Shown: positions 50,571-59,569 of the stretch, piece after piece
How the letters are laid out: each line of letters starts with the position of its first letter
How positions within the stretch are numbered: the first letter of the stretch is position 1
From: Duganella sp. OV510
GTDB taxonomy: Bacteria; Pseudomonadota; Gammaproteobacteria; Burkholderiales; Burkholderiaceae_D
DNA length: 64,000 bases
Direction: 5' to 3'
Assembly: GCF_900100205.1 (NCBI RefSeq)
Contig: NZ_FNEQ01000005.1
Span: 186,001 to 250,000, forward strand
Notes under the pieces: model-generated
Seen by the model: only the letters and a program-made list of their open reading frames with translations
What the model was told of the DNA's origin: nothing
Database searches by the model: none
Program-made: the position numbers and the translations under genes

Positions 50571-52894
50571 CGCAGGCCGCCCGCTATACCGTCGCCGTCC
50601 GCGCACTGTGCGAGTTCACCGCCAAGACCGGCGACCTCGACCTGCGCTTCACGCCCTCGCCCACCGCGCAGGAAGGCATTGCCGGCCATGGCGTGGTGAC
50701 GTCGCGCCGCGATGACGATTACCAGACCGAGATCGCGCTGTCCGGCGACTTCGGCCCGCTGCACGTGCGCGGCCGCGCCGACGGCTACGACAGCCGCACC
50801 AACCGCCTGGAAGAAATCAAGACCTATCGCGGCGATTTGAAGAAGATGCCGGACAACCAGCGCGCGCTGCACTGGGCGCAGGTGAAAATCTACGGCCACT
50901 TGTTGTGCCAGGACCAAAGCCTGCAAACGATCCGCCTGGCGCTGGTCTATTTCGACATCGGCAGCCAGAAGGAAACCGTGCTGCACGAGGACCACACGGC
51001 CGCCGGCCTGCAAGCCTACTTCGAACAACAATGCACGCTGTTCCTGCAATGGGCGCAACAGGAAATGGCCCATCGCGCCGAACGCGACCAGCAATTGAAG
51101 GCGATGCGCTTCCCCTACGGCGATTTCCGTCCGGGCCAGCGCCAGCTGGCGGAAGCCATGTACCGCGCCAGCAACCGCCAGGTCTGCCTGCTGGCGCAAG
51201 CGCCCACCGGCATCGGCAAGACTGTCGGCAGCCTGTTCCCGATGCTGAAAGCCAGCGCCGAACACGGCGTCGACAAGATTTTCTTCCTTGCCGCAAAAAC
51301 TTCGGGCCGGCAGATGGCGCTGGACGCGGTTGACCTGATACGCGAAGGTGCGCCGCTGCTGCCGCTGCGCACATTGGAACTGGCGGCCAAGACCACCGCC
51401 TGCGTTAACCCGGACAAGGCCTGTCACGGCGATTCCTGTCCACTGGCGCAGGGCTTTTACGACCGCTTGCCGGCCGCGCGCGATTCCGCACTGGCCATCA
51501 TGGCGCCGTCGGCCAACGGCAGCGCGCCGCCAGCGCTGGACCGCGATACGCTGCGCACCATCGCCCTCGCCCACAACGTTTGCCCGTACTACCTGGGCAG
51601 CGAGATGGCGCGCTGGTGCGACATCGCCATCGGCGACTACAACTACTACTTCGACAGCAGCGCCATGCTGTACAGCCTGACGCAGCTCAACGACTGGAAA
51701 GTCAATGTGCTGGTGGATGAAGCGCACAATATGGTGTCGCGCGCGCGCAAGATGTATTCGGCCGACATGGAGCACGACAGCCTGCGCCTGCTGCGCAAGA
51801 TCGTCCCTGACGAACTGAAAAAGCCGCTGGACCGCGTGCACAAGCAATGGAACCAGCTGGAAAAGGACCAGGCGTCCGAATACCAGTCCTACGCCGAGCT
51901 GCCGGAGAAATTCATGGGCGCCTTGCAGACCGCGTCCACCGCCATCTCCGACTATATGGCCGACCATCCTGGCTACGTCGAGACAGACCTGCAAAGCTTC
52001 TACTTCAACGCGCTGATGTTCACGCGGCTGGCGGAGACTTTCGGCGACCACGCGCTGTTCGATATCGAAAAGGCGGCCGGCGCGCGCGCCAGCAACAGCA
52101 ACTCGGTGCTCTGCATCCGCAACATCGTGCCGGCGCCTTACCTGAAGCCGCGCTTTGACAGCACGCACACGACCGCACTGTTCTCGGCCACGCTCAGTCC
52201 CTGGAACTACTTCGGCGACATGCTCGGCATGCCGGAGACGACCGCCTGGGTGGATGTGGAATCGCCGTTCGTCGCCGAACAGCTGTCGGTGCAGGTGGCA
52301 TCGCATATCTCGACGCGCTATGCGCACCGTCAGCAATCGCTACGCCCCATCGCGGAACTGATGGGCCGGCAGTACGCCACGCAGCGTGGCAACTACCTCG
52401 CCTTCTTCAGCAGCTTCGATTACATGGAGAAAGCGGCCAAGCAGTTCAGCGAACTGTATCCGGACGTGCCGGTATGGCGCCAGTCGCGCCGCATGGACGA
52501 GGCGGAACGCGCGCAGTTCCTCGACCGCTTCACACTGGACAGCGAGGGCATCGGCTTCGCTGTGCTGGGCGGTTCGTTTGGCGAAGGCGTGGACCTGCCG
52601 GGCGCGCGCCTGATCGGCGCGTTCGTCGCCACGCTTGGCCTGCCGCAAATTAATCCGGTCAACGAGCAGATACGCGCGCGCATGGAAACCATCTTCGGCG
52701 CCGGCTATGACTACACCTACACTTATCCGGGCATGCAGAAAGTGGTGCAGGCGGCCGGCCGCGTGATCCGCACCACCTCCGACCGTGGCACGGTCTACCT
52801 GATCGACGACCGATTCGGCCGTCCGGAAATCCAGGAGCTGATGCCGGCGTGGTGGAAGATCGCTACCGCGTCAGCCGCGCATTCCGGCGCTTGA
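50567..52894 (+). CDS. XPD/DinG-family helicase with N-terminal PD-(D/E)xK-like nuclease domain
   Basis: A 775-residue protein. The N-terminal 130 residues resemble a Cas4/RecB-type nuclease (VRGRADGYD then LEEIKTYRG). The helicase follows with Walker A APTGIGKT, DEAH box (LVDEAHNM) and cysteines in ACHGDSCPLAQG, VCPYYLG and RWCD, which with CVNPDKAC could form an XPD-type iron-sulfur cluster. Motif VI region VVQAAGRVIRT is intact. The ATG overlaps the FAN1 stop. It likely processes damaged forks with the FAN1 partner. Inference rests on domain content. Confidence 0.92.
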   Translation: MTQAARYTVAVRALCEFTAKTGDLDLRFTPSPTAQEGIAGHGVVTSRRDDDYQTEIALSGDFGPLHVRGRADGYDSRTNRLEEIKTYRGDLKKMPDNQRALHWAQVKIYGHLLCQDQSLQTIRLALVYFDIGSQKETVLHEDHTAAGLQAYFEQQCTLFLQWAQQEMAHRAERDQQLKAMRFPYGDFRPGQRQLAEAMYRASNRQVCLLAQAPTGIGKTVGSLFPMLKASAEHGVDKIFFLAAKTSGRQMALDAVDLIREGAPLLPLRTLELAAKTTACVNPDKACHGDSCPLAQGFYDRLPAARDSALAIMAPSANGSAPPALDRDTLRTIALAHNVCPYYLGSEMARWCDIAIGDYNYYFDSSAMLYSLTQLNDWKVNVLVDEAHNMVSRARKMYSADMEHDSLRLLRKIVPDELKKPLDRVHKQWNQLEKDQASEYQSYAELPEKFMGALQTASTAISDYMADHPGYVETDLQSFYFNALMFTRLAETFGDHALFDIEKAAGARASNSNSVLCIRNIVPAPYLKPRFDSTHTTALFSATLSPWNYFGDMLGMPETTAWVDVESPFVAEQLSVQVASHISTRYAHRQQSLRPIAELMGRQYATQRGNYLAFFSSFDYMEKAAKQFSELYPDVPVWRQSRRMDEAERAQFLDRFTLDSEGIGFAVLGGSFGEGVDLPGARLIGAFVATLGLPQINPVNEQIRARMETIFGAGYDYTYTYPGMQKVVQAAGRVIRTTSDRGTVYLIDDRFGRPEIQELMPAWWKIATASAAHSGA

Positions 52895-53396
52895 GCAGGT
52901 AGCAAGCCAGTCCGGCCAGCGCCGATGCCACCACCACTTTGCGCACCAGTCCCGCCTTGTTGTGCTGCCATTCGGCGCGAATGCCCATTTCGGCAAAGAT
53001 GTTCGGCACCCTGCCCTGGCCAAGATCCTGGCCCAGGCCTTCGATGACATTGACGCGGTCTGCCATCTGCAACATCAGCCAATGGCGGATATCGTTCTCG
53101 CTCAACTTGTAGGCGCCGCCGCGCAGCTTGCCGCTTAGTCCCGACGGTGGCGCGCTGCTGCCGAACAGCGGCGTCACGCCCGGCCGTTCGATCGAGTGGA
53201 ACACCTGCACATTCAAAGGCTGGTCCTGCGGCCGTTCGGTGCTGGCGCCCTCCAGCCGGGGCGGTGTGCGCTCCATCGGATAGGCTGGACGGTTTTCGCG
53301 CTCCAGGTCCACGCCCCAGCCAGGAATGTGGGCGTAGTCTTTTTCATCCAGGCTGTTGGCGCGGCGGTGCTGGCCACTGTGGTCTCGTGTCTCCAT
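52863..53396 (-). CDS. C-terminally anchored hypothetical protein
   Basis: A 177-residue protein with a hydrophilic, proline-rich N-terminal half (METRDHSGQHRRANSLDEKD, GWGVDLERENRPAYPMERTP), a helical middle (LSENDIRHWLMLQMADRVNV) and a single membrane helix at the C-terminus (VRKVVVASALAGLACYLLKR). It follows the alcohol dehydrogenase by 10 bases, with GGAGAA before the ATG, and overlaps the convergent helicase end by 32 bases. The family is not recognised. It may be a stress-inducible membrane-surface protein. Confidence 0.75.
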   Translation of the reverse strand: METRDHSGQHRRANSLDEKDYAHIPGWGVDLERENRPAYPMERTPPRLEGASTERPQDQPLNVQVFHSIERPGVTPLFGSSAPPSGLSGKLRGGAYKLSENDIRHWLMLQMADRVNVIEGLGQDLGQGRVPNIFAEMGIRAEWQHNKAGLVRKVVVASALAGLACYLLKRRNARLTR

Positions 53397-53406
53397 GCGT
53401 TTCTCC

Positions 53407-54561
53407 TTATAGCGCAGCGCGCGGTGGCACCAGCACGGTCTTGATGCAGTGATCCAGCTTGCTGGAAAAGATGTGGTAGGCGTCTGCGACTTCTTCCAGC
53501 GGCACGCGGTGCGTGATGATCTGCTTGGGATCGATGCGACCAGCCTGGATGTGTTCAATCAGGCGCGGCAAGTGACGCTTGACGCTGGCCTGGTTCATGC
53601 GCAACGTCAGCCCTTTGTTGATCGCGTTCCCGATCGGCAAGGCGTTGAAGGTCGGGCCGTAGACGCCAACGATGGATACGTGCCCGCCCTTGCGCACGGA
53701 GTTGATGGCCCAGTGCAACACGGTGGCCGAACCAGCCTGCCATTTGAGATAACGTCCGGTCAGCGTCTGCATGGCGTTGCCAACTGCCTCGCAGCCGACG
53801 CAATCGATGCAGACATCGGCGCCCAGCCAGTCGGTCATCTTCTTGATGTGCACCGCCATGTCGTCCACTTCGCGGAAATCGATGACTTCACATTGCGCAT
53901 ACTTGCGCACGAAGTCCAGCCGGTATTCCACATGGTCGACCACGATCACGCGGCCAGCGCCCAGCAGCCACGCTGACTTGGCGGCAAAGATCCCGACCGG
54001 TCCGGCACCAAACACCACCACCGTATCGCCACGCCGTATGCTGCCCATCTCGGCGGCCTGATAGCCGGTGGGCAGAGCATCGGTCAGCAGTACCGCATCG
54101 TCCGGGTCCATGTCCGGCGGCAGCACAGTGGGACCAACATCCGCCATCGGCACGCGCACGTATTCGGCCTGGCCACCGTCGTAGCCCCCGGTAGAGTGCG
54201 AATAGCCGTAGATGCCGCCGACCGCACTGGCTTCCGGATTCGTGTTGTGGCAATTGCTGTAGAGCTCACGCTGGCAAAAGTAGCACGCCCCGCAAAAGAT
54301 ATTGAACGGCACCAGCACGTGATCGCCGACCTTCAGATTTTGCACACCGGGGCCGACCTGCTCGACCACGCCGGTGAACTCGTGGCCGAAGGTCATGCCC
54401 ACACGCGTGTCCGGCATCATGCCATGGTAGAGATGCAGATCGGAACCACAAATACACGACCGTGTGACGCGCACGATGGCGTCGTTCGGATGCTCGATCT
54501 GCGGCTCAGGTTTCTGATCCGCCCTTACGCGGTAAGGCCCCCTGTAATTCATCGCTAGCAT
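53407..54561 (-). CDS. Zinc-dependent alcohol dehydrogenase (FDH-like)
   Basis: A 384-residue medium-chain dehydrogenase. The catalytic zinc cysteine is in CICGSDLHLYHG with HEF (GHEFTGVVE). The structural zinc cysteines lie in FCGACYFCQRELYSNC, and the cofactor motif is VVVFGAGPVGIFAA. The pattern follows the glutathione-independent formaldehyde dehydrogenase-like group, although the substrate is not proven. Of nearby ATGs, 54561 has AGGAG at nine bases and is preferred. It is co-directional with the membrane-anchored gene that follows. Confidence 0.92.
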   Translation of the reverse strand: MLAMNYRGPYRVRADQKPEPQIEHPNDAIVRVTRSCICGSDLHLYHGMMPDTRVGMTFGHEFTGVVEQVGPGVQNLKVGDHVLVPFNIFCGACYFCQRELYSNCHNTNPEASAVGGIYGYSHSTGGYDGGQAEYVRVPMADVGPTVLPPDMDPDDAVLLTDALPTGYQAAEMGSIRRGDTVVVFGAGPVGIFAAKSAWLLGAGRVIVVDHVEYRLDFVRKYAQCEVIDFREVDDMAVHIKKMTDWLGADVCIDCVGCEAVGNAMQTLTGRYLKWQAGSATVLHWAINSVRKGGHVSIVGVYGPTFNALPIGNAINKGLTLRMNQASVKRHLPRLIEHIQAGRIDPKQIITHRVPLEEVADAYHIFSSKLDHCIKTVLVPPRAAL

Positions 54562-54873
54562 GATGTGGCGCTCCTGAATCGGAAAAGGTGAAACCATTGT
54601 ACGCGCCGATCAGCGTTAAACCTGCGCGTAAATTCAGCCGTGCGCGCCAATTTACTCTGCTGCCTGAACAGTGGAAATTCCAGCGCAAGATGTTCGGCGG
54701 CGCGTGGCGGTGGCTCCATCATCTTCACTTCGACACCAGTGCGCCGGCCGCAGTTTCCATTAATCGGACTTAAACGCGATTCATCGCCCGCATTGCGCGA
54801 TTCGTCGGAAAGGCCGGGCGCTGGCCGGCGAATCGCGTAAGCTCATCGGTATTGCAATCTTGGGGAGGCGGTC
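54562..54873. other. Intergenic region between dehydrogenase and SnoaL-like gene
   Basis: A 312-base divergent spacer with promoters for both sides. I see no convincing gene, only short non-coding frames and two GCGATTCATCG/GAATCGCG-like patches near 54776-54840 that could pair weakly. Confidence 0.4.
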
Positions 54874-55329
54874 ATGAAGAAGCTGGGAATCTTGTTGTTT
54901 GCACTGACGGGAATGGCACATGCGGCGGACGACGCCCTCACCGCCACTGTGGCAAAGCTGGACGCGGAGATGTTCAACGCCTTCAACACCTGCGACAAGC
55001 CGGGGCAGCTGGATAAATACGCCAGCTACTTCGATCCAAAGATCGAGTTCTATCACGACAACGGCGGCGTCACCTGGGAGCGCGACGTCATGATCGCCCA
55101 GACCGCCAAAAACGTCTGCGGCAAATACCGCCGCGAACTGGTGCCAGGAAGCCTGAAAGTAATACCGGTGAAGGACTTCGGCGCCATCGCCACCGGCTCA
55201 CACACCTTCTGCCAGTTCGGCAGCAATAAGTGCGAAGGCATCGCTGAATTCACCCTCGTCTGGCGCCTGCGCGACGGCGTCTGGCAAGTCACCCGCGCCC
55301 TCAGCTACGGCCATCGCGCCAATCAGTGA
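54874..55329 (+). CDS. Exported NTF2/SnoaL-like (DUF4440-type) protein
   Basis: A 151-residue protein. The signal peptide (MKKLGILLFALTGMAHA, cut before ADD) precedes an NTF2-like fold with AEMFNAFNTCDKPGQLDKYA, FDPKIEFYHDNGGVTW and TLVWRLRDGVWQVTRALSYG. Three or four cysteines (NTCDK, KNVCGK, TFCQF, NKCEG) suggest disulfides in the periplasm. Its function is unknown. It converges on the response regulator gene with a 7-base overlap. Confidence 0.8.
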   Translation: MKKLGILLFALTGMAHAADDALTATVAKLDAEMFNAFNTCDKPGQLDKYASYFDPKIEFYHDNGGVTWERDVMIAQTAKNVCGKYRRELVPGSLKVIPVKDFGAIATGSHTFCQFGSNKCEGIAEFTLVWRLRDGVWQVTRALSYGHRANQ

Positions 55330-56054
55330 ATGACGGCACGGATTTTCTGGTAGCCGCTGCGGCTGATCGGTAGGCGGCTACCGTCTTTGAGCGCGGCGAC
55401 ATGGCTATCCTTGGTGGCCTGCTCGATGCGATCGACGAAAGCGATGTTGACGATGTAGGAGCGGTGGATGCGCAGGAACTGCTGGCCATCCAGTTGCTCC
55501 TCCAGTTCCGACATGCGCTGGTTCTTCAGGTAGGACTTGCCTTCCGAGCGTATCTGCACGTAGTCATCCTGCGCTTCGATATACTCGATCTTGTCGGCGG
55601 TGATGACGTGGACCTTGGCGCCATCGCGTATCAGCACCCGAGCCAGCGGCTTGTTGCGACCGGTGGCTTCGCGCACCATCTTTTCGACCGTCTCACCGCT
55701 GGCGCCGAGATTGGCGCGTGCATGCGCCAGCGCCTGGTCGAAGCGCTGTTGGCTGAAAGGCTTCAGCAAATAATCCAGCGCGTGAAACTCGAACGCCTTG
55801 ATCGCGTACTGGTCGAACGCGGTGGCAAAGATGTAGCGCGTCTTGTTGCCCGCCAGTTCGGCCACTTCAAATCCATCCAGCTTGGGCATCTGGATATCCA
55901 GGAACACCAGGTCCGGCGAAAGTTCAGTGATCGCCTTGACCGCCTCGAAGCCGTTGGCGCATTCGGCCACCACCTCCACATCCGCGTGCTCGGACAGGTA
56001 TTCGCGCACCACGCCGCGCGCCAGCATTTCATCGTCCACGATGATGATACGCAT
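55323..56054 (-). CDS. LytTR-family response regulator
   Basis: A 243-residue regulator. The receiver (1-120) has DD at 7-8, Asp in LVFLDIQMPKLDG and Lys in LLKPFS. The LytTR DNA-binding domain (about 140-240) has VHVITADKIEYIEAQDDYVQ, LRIHRSYIVNIAFVDRIEQA and LPISRSGYQKIRAVI. LytTR regulators act on cell-envelope and exopolysaccharide genes. It lies 4 bases after the LytS-like kinase gene. Confidence 0.94.
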   Translation of the reverse strand: MRIIIVDDEMLARGVVREYLSEHADVEVVAECANGFEAVKAITELSPDLVFLDIQMPKLDGFEVAELAGNKTRYIFATAFDQYAIKAFEFHALDYLLKPFSQQRFDQALAHARANLGASGETVEKMVREATGRNKPLARVLIRDGAKVHVITADKIEYIEAQDDYVQIRSEGKSYLKNQRMSELEEQLDGQQFLRIHRSYIVNIAFVDRIEQATKDSHVAALKDGSRLPISRSGYQKIRAVIH

Positions 56055-56058
56055 TGCT

Positions 56059-57138
56059 CTACTCTCCTTGTGCGCTTGTTTGCGCGGGCATCGTGATGTC
56101 CACGCCAAAGCTGTTTTCCTTGCGGCCCCAATGGATGCCGGCTTCGTGTTTGTAGGCGCCGGATAGACGCTGGCGCACGTTGCTAAGGCCTATGCCATGG
56201 CCTTCGCTGCGGATCGACGCGATATCTTCGTCGACCGGATTGCTGACGCTGATGTGCAGGATCGAGCCGGCACGCCGCGCGCTGATGCTCACCGTGCCGC
56301 CTTCAGGCATATTGCAGATGCCGTGCTTGACGGCGTTTTCCACCAGCGGCTGGATAATCATCGGCGGCACCAGGCACTGCGCCGCATCCTCGCCGATATC
56401 CTCTTCCACCTGCAGCCGCTCGCCGAAGCGCACCTGCTCGATTGCCAGGAAGTGGCGTATCAATACCATCTCCTCGCCCAGCGTGACCTTCTTGTGCGCT
56501 TCCATGCCCAGGCTCTGGCGGAAGAAGCTCGCCAGTTCCAGCGTCATGCGCCGTGCTGCTTTCGGGTCCTGCGAGGTCAACGCGCTGATTGAATTCAGGC
56601 TGTTGAACAGGAAGTGCGGATCGATCTGCGTGCGCAGCATGCGCAGCTCGGCCTCCTGTGCCATCAGCATCGATTCCAGCTCGCGCTGCTCGGCGTTCTT
56701 GGCACGGACAAATTCAATCACCAGATAATGCAGCGCCGCCGCAAAGCCATACAACAGCACGCCCAGCACCACGATCAGCACCGACAGTTGCGGCGTGATC
56801 GCAATCCCACTCCACTCGATATCCAGCGCCAGGCACAGCGCATTCCACAGGTTCCCGATAATTAGCCACAGGAAGCCCGAGGCCAGCGCCGCCACCGTCA
56901 GCACCAGTGCAATCTGCCCCGGTTGGCGGCTGCCCAGCGGATAGGCGCGGCACAGGTAGAACGCCGAATAGCCGGTGGCAAATGCATATTCCAGGTTCAC
57001 TGGTATCGAGAACAGCATGGCGTTGGCCAGCGGCGTGTCGCTGGCCAACCAGATCACACCACCCAACGCCGCGCCAAGGAAAAGCCACACCAGCAGGTAC
57101 AGAACCAGTCCGCGCCGGGTGGAAGACAGCTCCAGCAT
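56059..57138 (-). CDS. LytS-type sensor histidine kinase
   Basis: A 359-residue membrane kinase. It has four to five helices in the first 150 residues (LYLLVWLFLGAALGGVIWLA, PQLSVLIVVLGVLLYGFAAA), then the His_kinase/HATPase core of the LytS group. The H-box is TQIDPHFLFNSLNSISALTS, with NAVKHGI and GHGIGLSNVRQRL. The start ATG overlaps the previous stop (TGATG). The signal is probably delivered by the two upstream LiaF-like proteins, as in LiaFSR. Confidence 0.93.
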   Translation of the reverse strand: MLELSSTRRGLVLYLLVWLFLGAALGGVIWLASDTPLANAMLFSIPVNLEYAFATGYSAFYLCRAYPLGSRQPGQIALVLTVAALASGFLWLIIGNLWNALCLALDIEWSGIAITPQLSVLIVVLGVLLYGFAAALHYLVIEFVRAKNAEQRELESMLMAQEAELRMLRTQIDPHFLFNSLNSISALTSQDPKAARRMTLELASFFRQSLGMEAHKKVTLGEEMVLIRHFLAIEQVRFGERLQVEEDIGEDAAQCLVPPMIIQPLVENAVKHGICNMPEGGTVSISARRAGSILHISVSNPVDEDIASIRSEGHGIGLSNVRQRLSGAYKHEAGIHWGRKENSFGVDITMPAQTSAQGE

Positions 57139-57854
57139 CAGTTGCGCACTTCCACGCCGCCCATGATGACGTAGCCGCGCAAGATCAGGCGTTTCGGCAC
57201 GGCGCCGGCGGCAGGCGGCACGGTCTTCTCTTCAAAGCCGCCCATAATCGGCGTCCCTTCCAGCACCACCACCCAGTCGATCGGCACCTTGACGGTGATG
57301 CCGCCGCAGAAGGCGAACAGGTTGAGCACGGCGTCGCCGTTGATCGAGGCCTGGCGCAAATCAAGGTCGCTGCCGCCCATGATGGCGGTGATCTCGCCGC
57401 CACGGAAATCCTGCGACAGGATGCGGTTCTTGTGGGCGCCCATGATAGCCGTGATGTTGACCACCGAGTCGCTGCCATCCTTGTCCAGCGTGAAGCCTTC
57501 CTGCTCCAGCGTCTTGCGACGCGTAACGGACTTGAACACCACCGCCACGCCGGCGCCGATCAACAGCAGCGGCCACAAGGTGCGCCAGTCAATATGGAGG
57601 AAGCCGAGCGACTTCAGCATGATCAGCGAGCCAAACAAGATCATGAAGCCGCCGACGAACAGGCCGGACTGGGTGCGCGTTTGCAGCACTTTCAGGATGC
57701 CGACAGCAATCAGCACGGTCGGCACGATGTGGACGCGCAGGTCCAGGTCGAGCCAGCCCAGGTTATCCAGCAAAAACAGCATGCCGATGCCGATGACGAA
57801 CAAGCCAATAATCATTTGCGTGGCGGGACTGCGCTCGCGGCGGCGGGTATTCAT
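57138..57854 (-). CDS. LiaF-like membrane protein
   Basis: A 238-residue protein. It has four helices in the first 115 residues (MIIGLFVIGIGMLFLLDNLG, HIVPTVLIAVGILKVL, GGFMILFGSLIMLKSLGFLH, TLWPLLLIGAGVAVVFK), then a soluble C-terminal domain with repeated VNITAIMGAHKNRILSQDFR, GGEITAIMGGSDLDLRQASI and YVIMGGVEV. This layout matches LiaF and related cell-wall-stress inhibitors. It overlaps both neighbours by 1-4 bases. Confidence 0.86.
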   Translation of the reverse strand: MNTRRRERSPATQMIIGLFVIGIGMLFLLDNLGWLDLDLRVHIVPTVLIAVGILKVLQTRTQSGLFVGGFMILFGSLIMLKSLGFLHIDWRTLWPLLLIGAGVAVVFKSVTRRKTLEQEGFTLDKDGSDSVVNITAIMGAHKNRILSQDFRGGEITAIMGGSDLDLRQASINGDAVLNLFAFCGGITVKVPIDWVVVLEGTPIMGGFEEKTVPPAAGAVPKRLILRGYVIMGGVEVRN

Positions 57855-58231
57855 GCTTGCTCCTTGGTCGATGGCGGGAAGATATTGTCCAACAGGGGGC
57901 GCAGCATCATGCCGACGCCCCAGGCGACCAGCAGCGCCGGCCAGGTGTCGCCGAAGCCCAGGCCCCAGATGTGATTGAAGGAGACGTACCACCAGCCGGC
58001 GAAGAAGATCTCCCACCAGCCTTCGGTGAAGCGGCGCGAGCTGGTCGGAGGAATGATTTTGGTGATGCCGCTGATGACCACCAGCCAAGGCCAGTAGCGC
58101 CAGAAGTGCGCCGGATTCAGGTCGATGTCGAGGATATCGAGTTGCGCCAGCAGGATGACCGTGCCGGCGATGATCAGCGCCAGGCCCCAGACAAGCTGTT
58201 TGCGCCAGCGGTATGCAGTTTCTACGTTCAT
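57851..58231 (-). CDS. LiaI-like small membrane protein
   Basis: A 126-residue protein with about four membrane helices (LVWGLALIIAGTVILLAQLD, FWRYWPWLVVISGITKIIP, WWEIFFAGWWYVSFNHI, TWPALLVAWGVGMML). The spacing of tryptophans in FWRYWPWLVV is typical of the LiaI/DUF5668 group. It is first in a four-gene operon with LiaF-like, LytS-like and LytTR proteins, overlapping the next by 4 bases. Presumed role: membrane stress accessory. Confidence 0.84.
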   Translation of the reverse strand: MNVETAYRWRKQLVWGLALIIAGTVILLAQLDILDIDLNPAHFWRYWPWLVVISGITKIIPPTSSRRFTEGWWEIFFAGWWYVSFNHIWGLGFGDTWPALLVAWGVGMMLRPLLDNIFPPSTKEQA

Positions 58232-58362
58232 CTTAGTCCCCCAAGTCGGTATGCATAGAACAATACCGGGGAATGGGAGACGAGGAAACCGCTATTCGGC
58301 GAACGGCGGAAATGCGCCGGTGAATGGCGAAGAAGTCGGCCAATAGCGTGGCCGGGACGTGG

Positions 58363-58521
58363 TCAGTTGCGGCCGTTGCCGACTTTCTGGTCGAAGGCCG
58401 TCAGGCCCCAGCCAAGTTGGCGACGGATTTCGTCCGGCGTCGGCGGCGGTTTCACCTCGTGCGAACGGCGTTCCAGGTAGGCACGTACCAGGTATTTCGA
58501 GGGCTGAGTAGTTTGCGTCAT
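58363..58521 (-). CDS. Short 52-residue protein
   Basis: A small gene with a strong GGAGG ribosome site directly before the ATG. The product begins MTQTTQPSKYLVRAYLERRS and ends with LGWGLTAFDQKVGN, an arginine-rich soluble protein. The conserved-looking middle PPPTPDEIRRQLGWGL recalls small YqjK-like proteins, but I do not recognise the family. It lies between the LiaI-like operon and a LysR gene. Confidence 0.72.
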   Translation of the reverse strand: MTQTTQPSKYLVRAYLERRSHEVKPPPTPDEIRRQLGWGLTAFDQKVGNGRN

Positions 58522-58674
58522 GATGACCTCCATGCGGCGGCAACATCGTTGATCTGGTGCCGATACTTGAGGCTACCGGCTTACCTGCTGCCGAGCACTG
58601 ACTGCTCCAAGCACGCAAGACCAGTGTAACGCCGCTCGGGGCGGGCCTCTGTACGGGCCCGCACACTGCACCAA

Positions 58675-59556
58675 TCAGAGTTTTTGCTGCAAAAACTCCA
58701 GGAAGCAGCTGATGCGCTGCGCCAGCTGGGTGTTGCGGTAGTAGACCGCGTGGATCTGCTGGCGGTAGCCGGTATAGTCGGCTTCCAGGATCTTGACCAG
58801 GCGGCCGGCTTCGACATCGGCGCGGGTCATGAAGTCCGCCAGGCAGACGATGCCCTGGCCGGCCAGCGCCAGCTGGCGCAAGGTCTCGCCGCTGGAGGCG
58901 GACATCGTCGGCGTCACCGGCAAGCTGTTGCCGGCCGCATGGCGCAGCGGCCACTGGTTGCCCAGCTCATACTGCATAAAGCCAAGCAGCGAGTGCTGCG
59001 CCAGTTCTTCCGGCGTGGCCGGCGTGCCATGCGCCGCCAGATAGCCGGGGCTGGCCAGCACGTATAGCGGGCTGGAAGTCAGCGCGCGCGCGTGCAGCGT
59101 CGAATCATTCAGCGCGCCGATGCGGATGGCGATGTCGGTGCGGTGTTCGATCAGGTCGGTGATCTGGTCGTTGCTGCTTAATTCGAGGCGGATTTCCGGA
59201 TACATGGCGCGGAACTCGGCCATGTGCGGCACCACGCAATGCAGCATGAACGGCGAGGCCGCGTCCACGCACAGGCGGCCGGCCGGTTTCTGACGGCGGA
59301 TACGGATGGTTTCTTCCGCCTCTTCCATCGCGCCAAGGATGGCGCGGGCTTTTTCGAGGAACAGCGCGCCCTCTTCGGTCAGCTCCATGCGGCGCGTGGT
59401 GCGCGTCAGCAGCGAGGTGGCCAGCTTGTCTTCGAGCCGCGACAGCGCACGGCTGACGCCGGAGGTGGTCTGTCCCAGGTGGACCGAGGCGGCGCTCAGG
59501 GTGCCGCTGTCGATCACGGTGATGAAGGTTTTTAAATCGTCCGAATTGATTTCCAC
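58675..59556 (-). CDS. LysR-family regulator
   Basis: A 293-residue LysR regulator. The winged helix has VEINSDDLKTFITVIDSGTL and GQTTSGVSRALSRLEDKLA, and the effector domain LHARALTSSPLYVLASPGYL. The start is a GTG at 59556, nine bases after AAGGATGG, as upstream ATGs are out of frame. It is 13 bases downstream of the hemolysin-III gene on the same strand. It probably belongs to the CrgA/YhjC-type group with unknown targets. Confidence 0.9.
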   Translation of the reverse strand: MEINSDDLKTFITVIDSGTLSAASVHLGQTTSGVSRALSRLEDKLATSLLTRTTRRMELTEEGALFLEKARAILGAMEEAEETIRIRRQKPAGRLCVDAASPFMLHCVVPHMAEFRAMYPEIRLELSSNDQITDLIEHRTDIAIRIGALNDSTLHARALTSSPLYVLASPGYLAAHGTPATPEELAQHSLLGFMQYELGNQWPLRHAAGNSLPVTPTMSASSGETLRQLALAGQGIVCLADFMTRADVEAGRLVKILEADYTGYRQQIHAVYYRNTQLAQRISCFLEFLQQKL

Positions 59557-59569
59557 GGGTGTTCCATCC

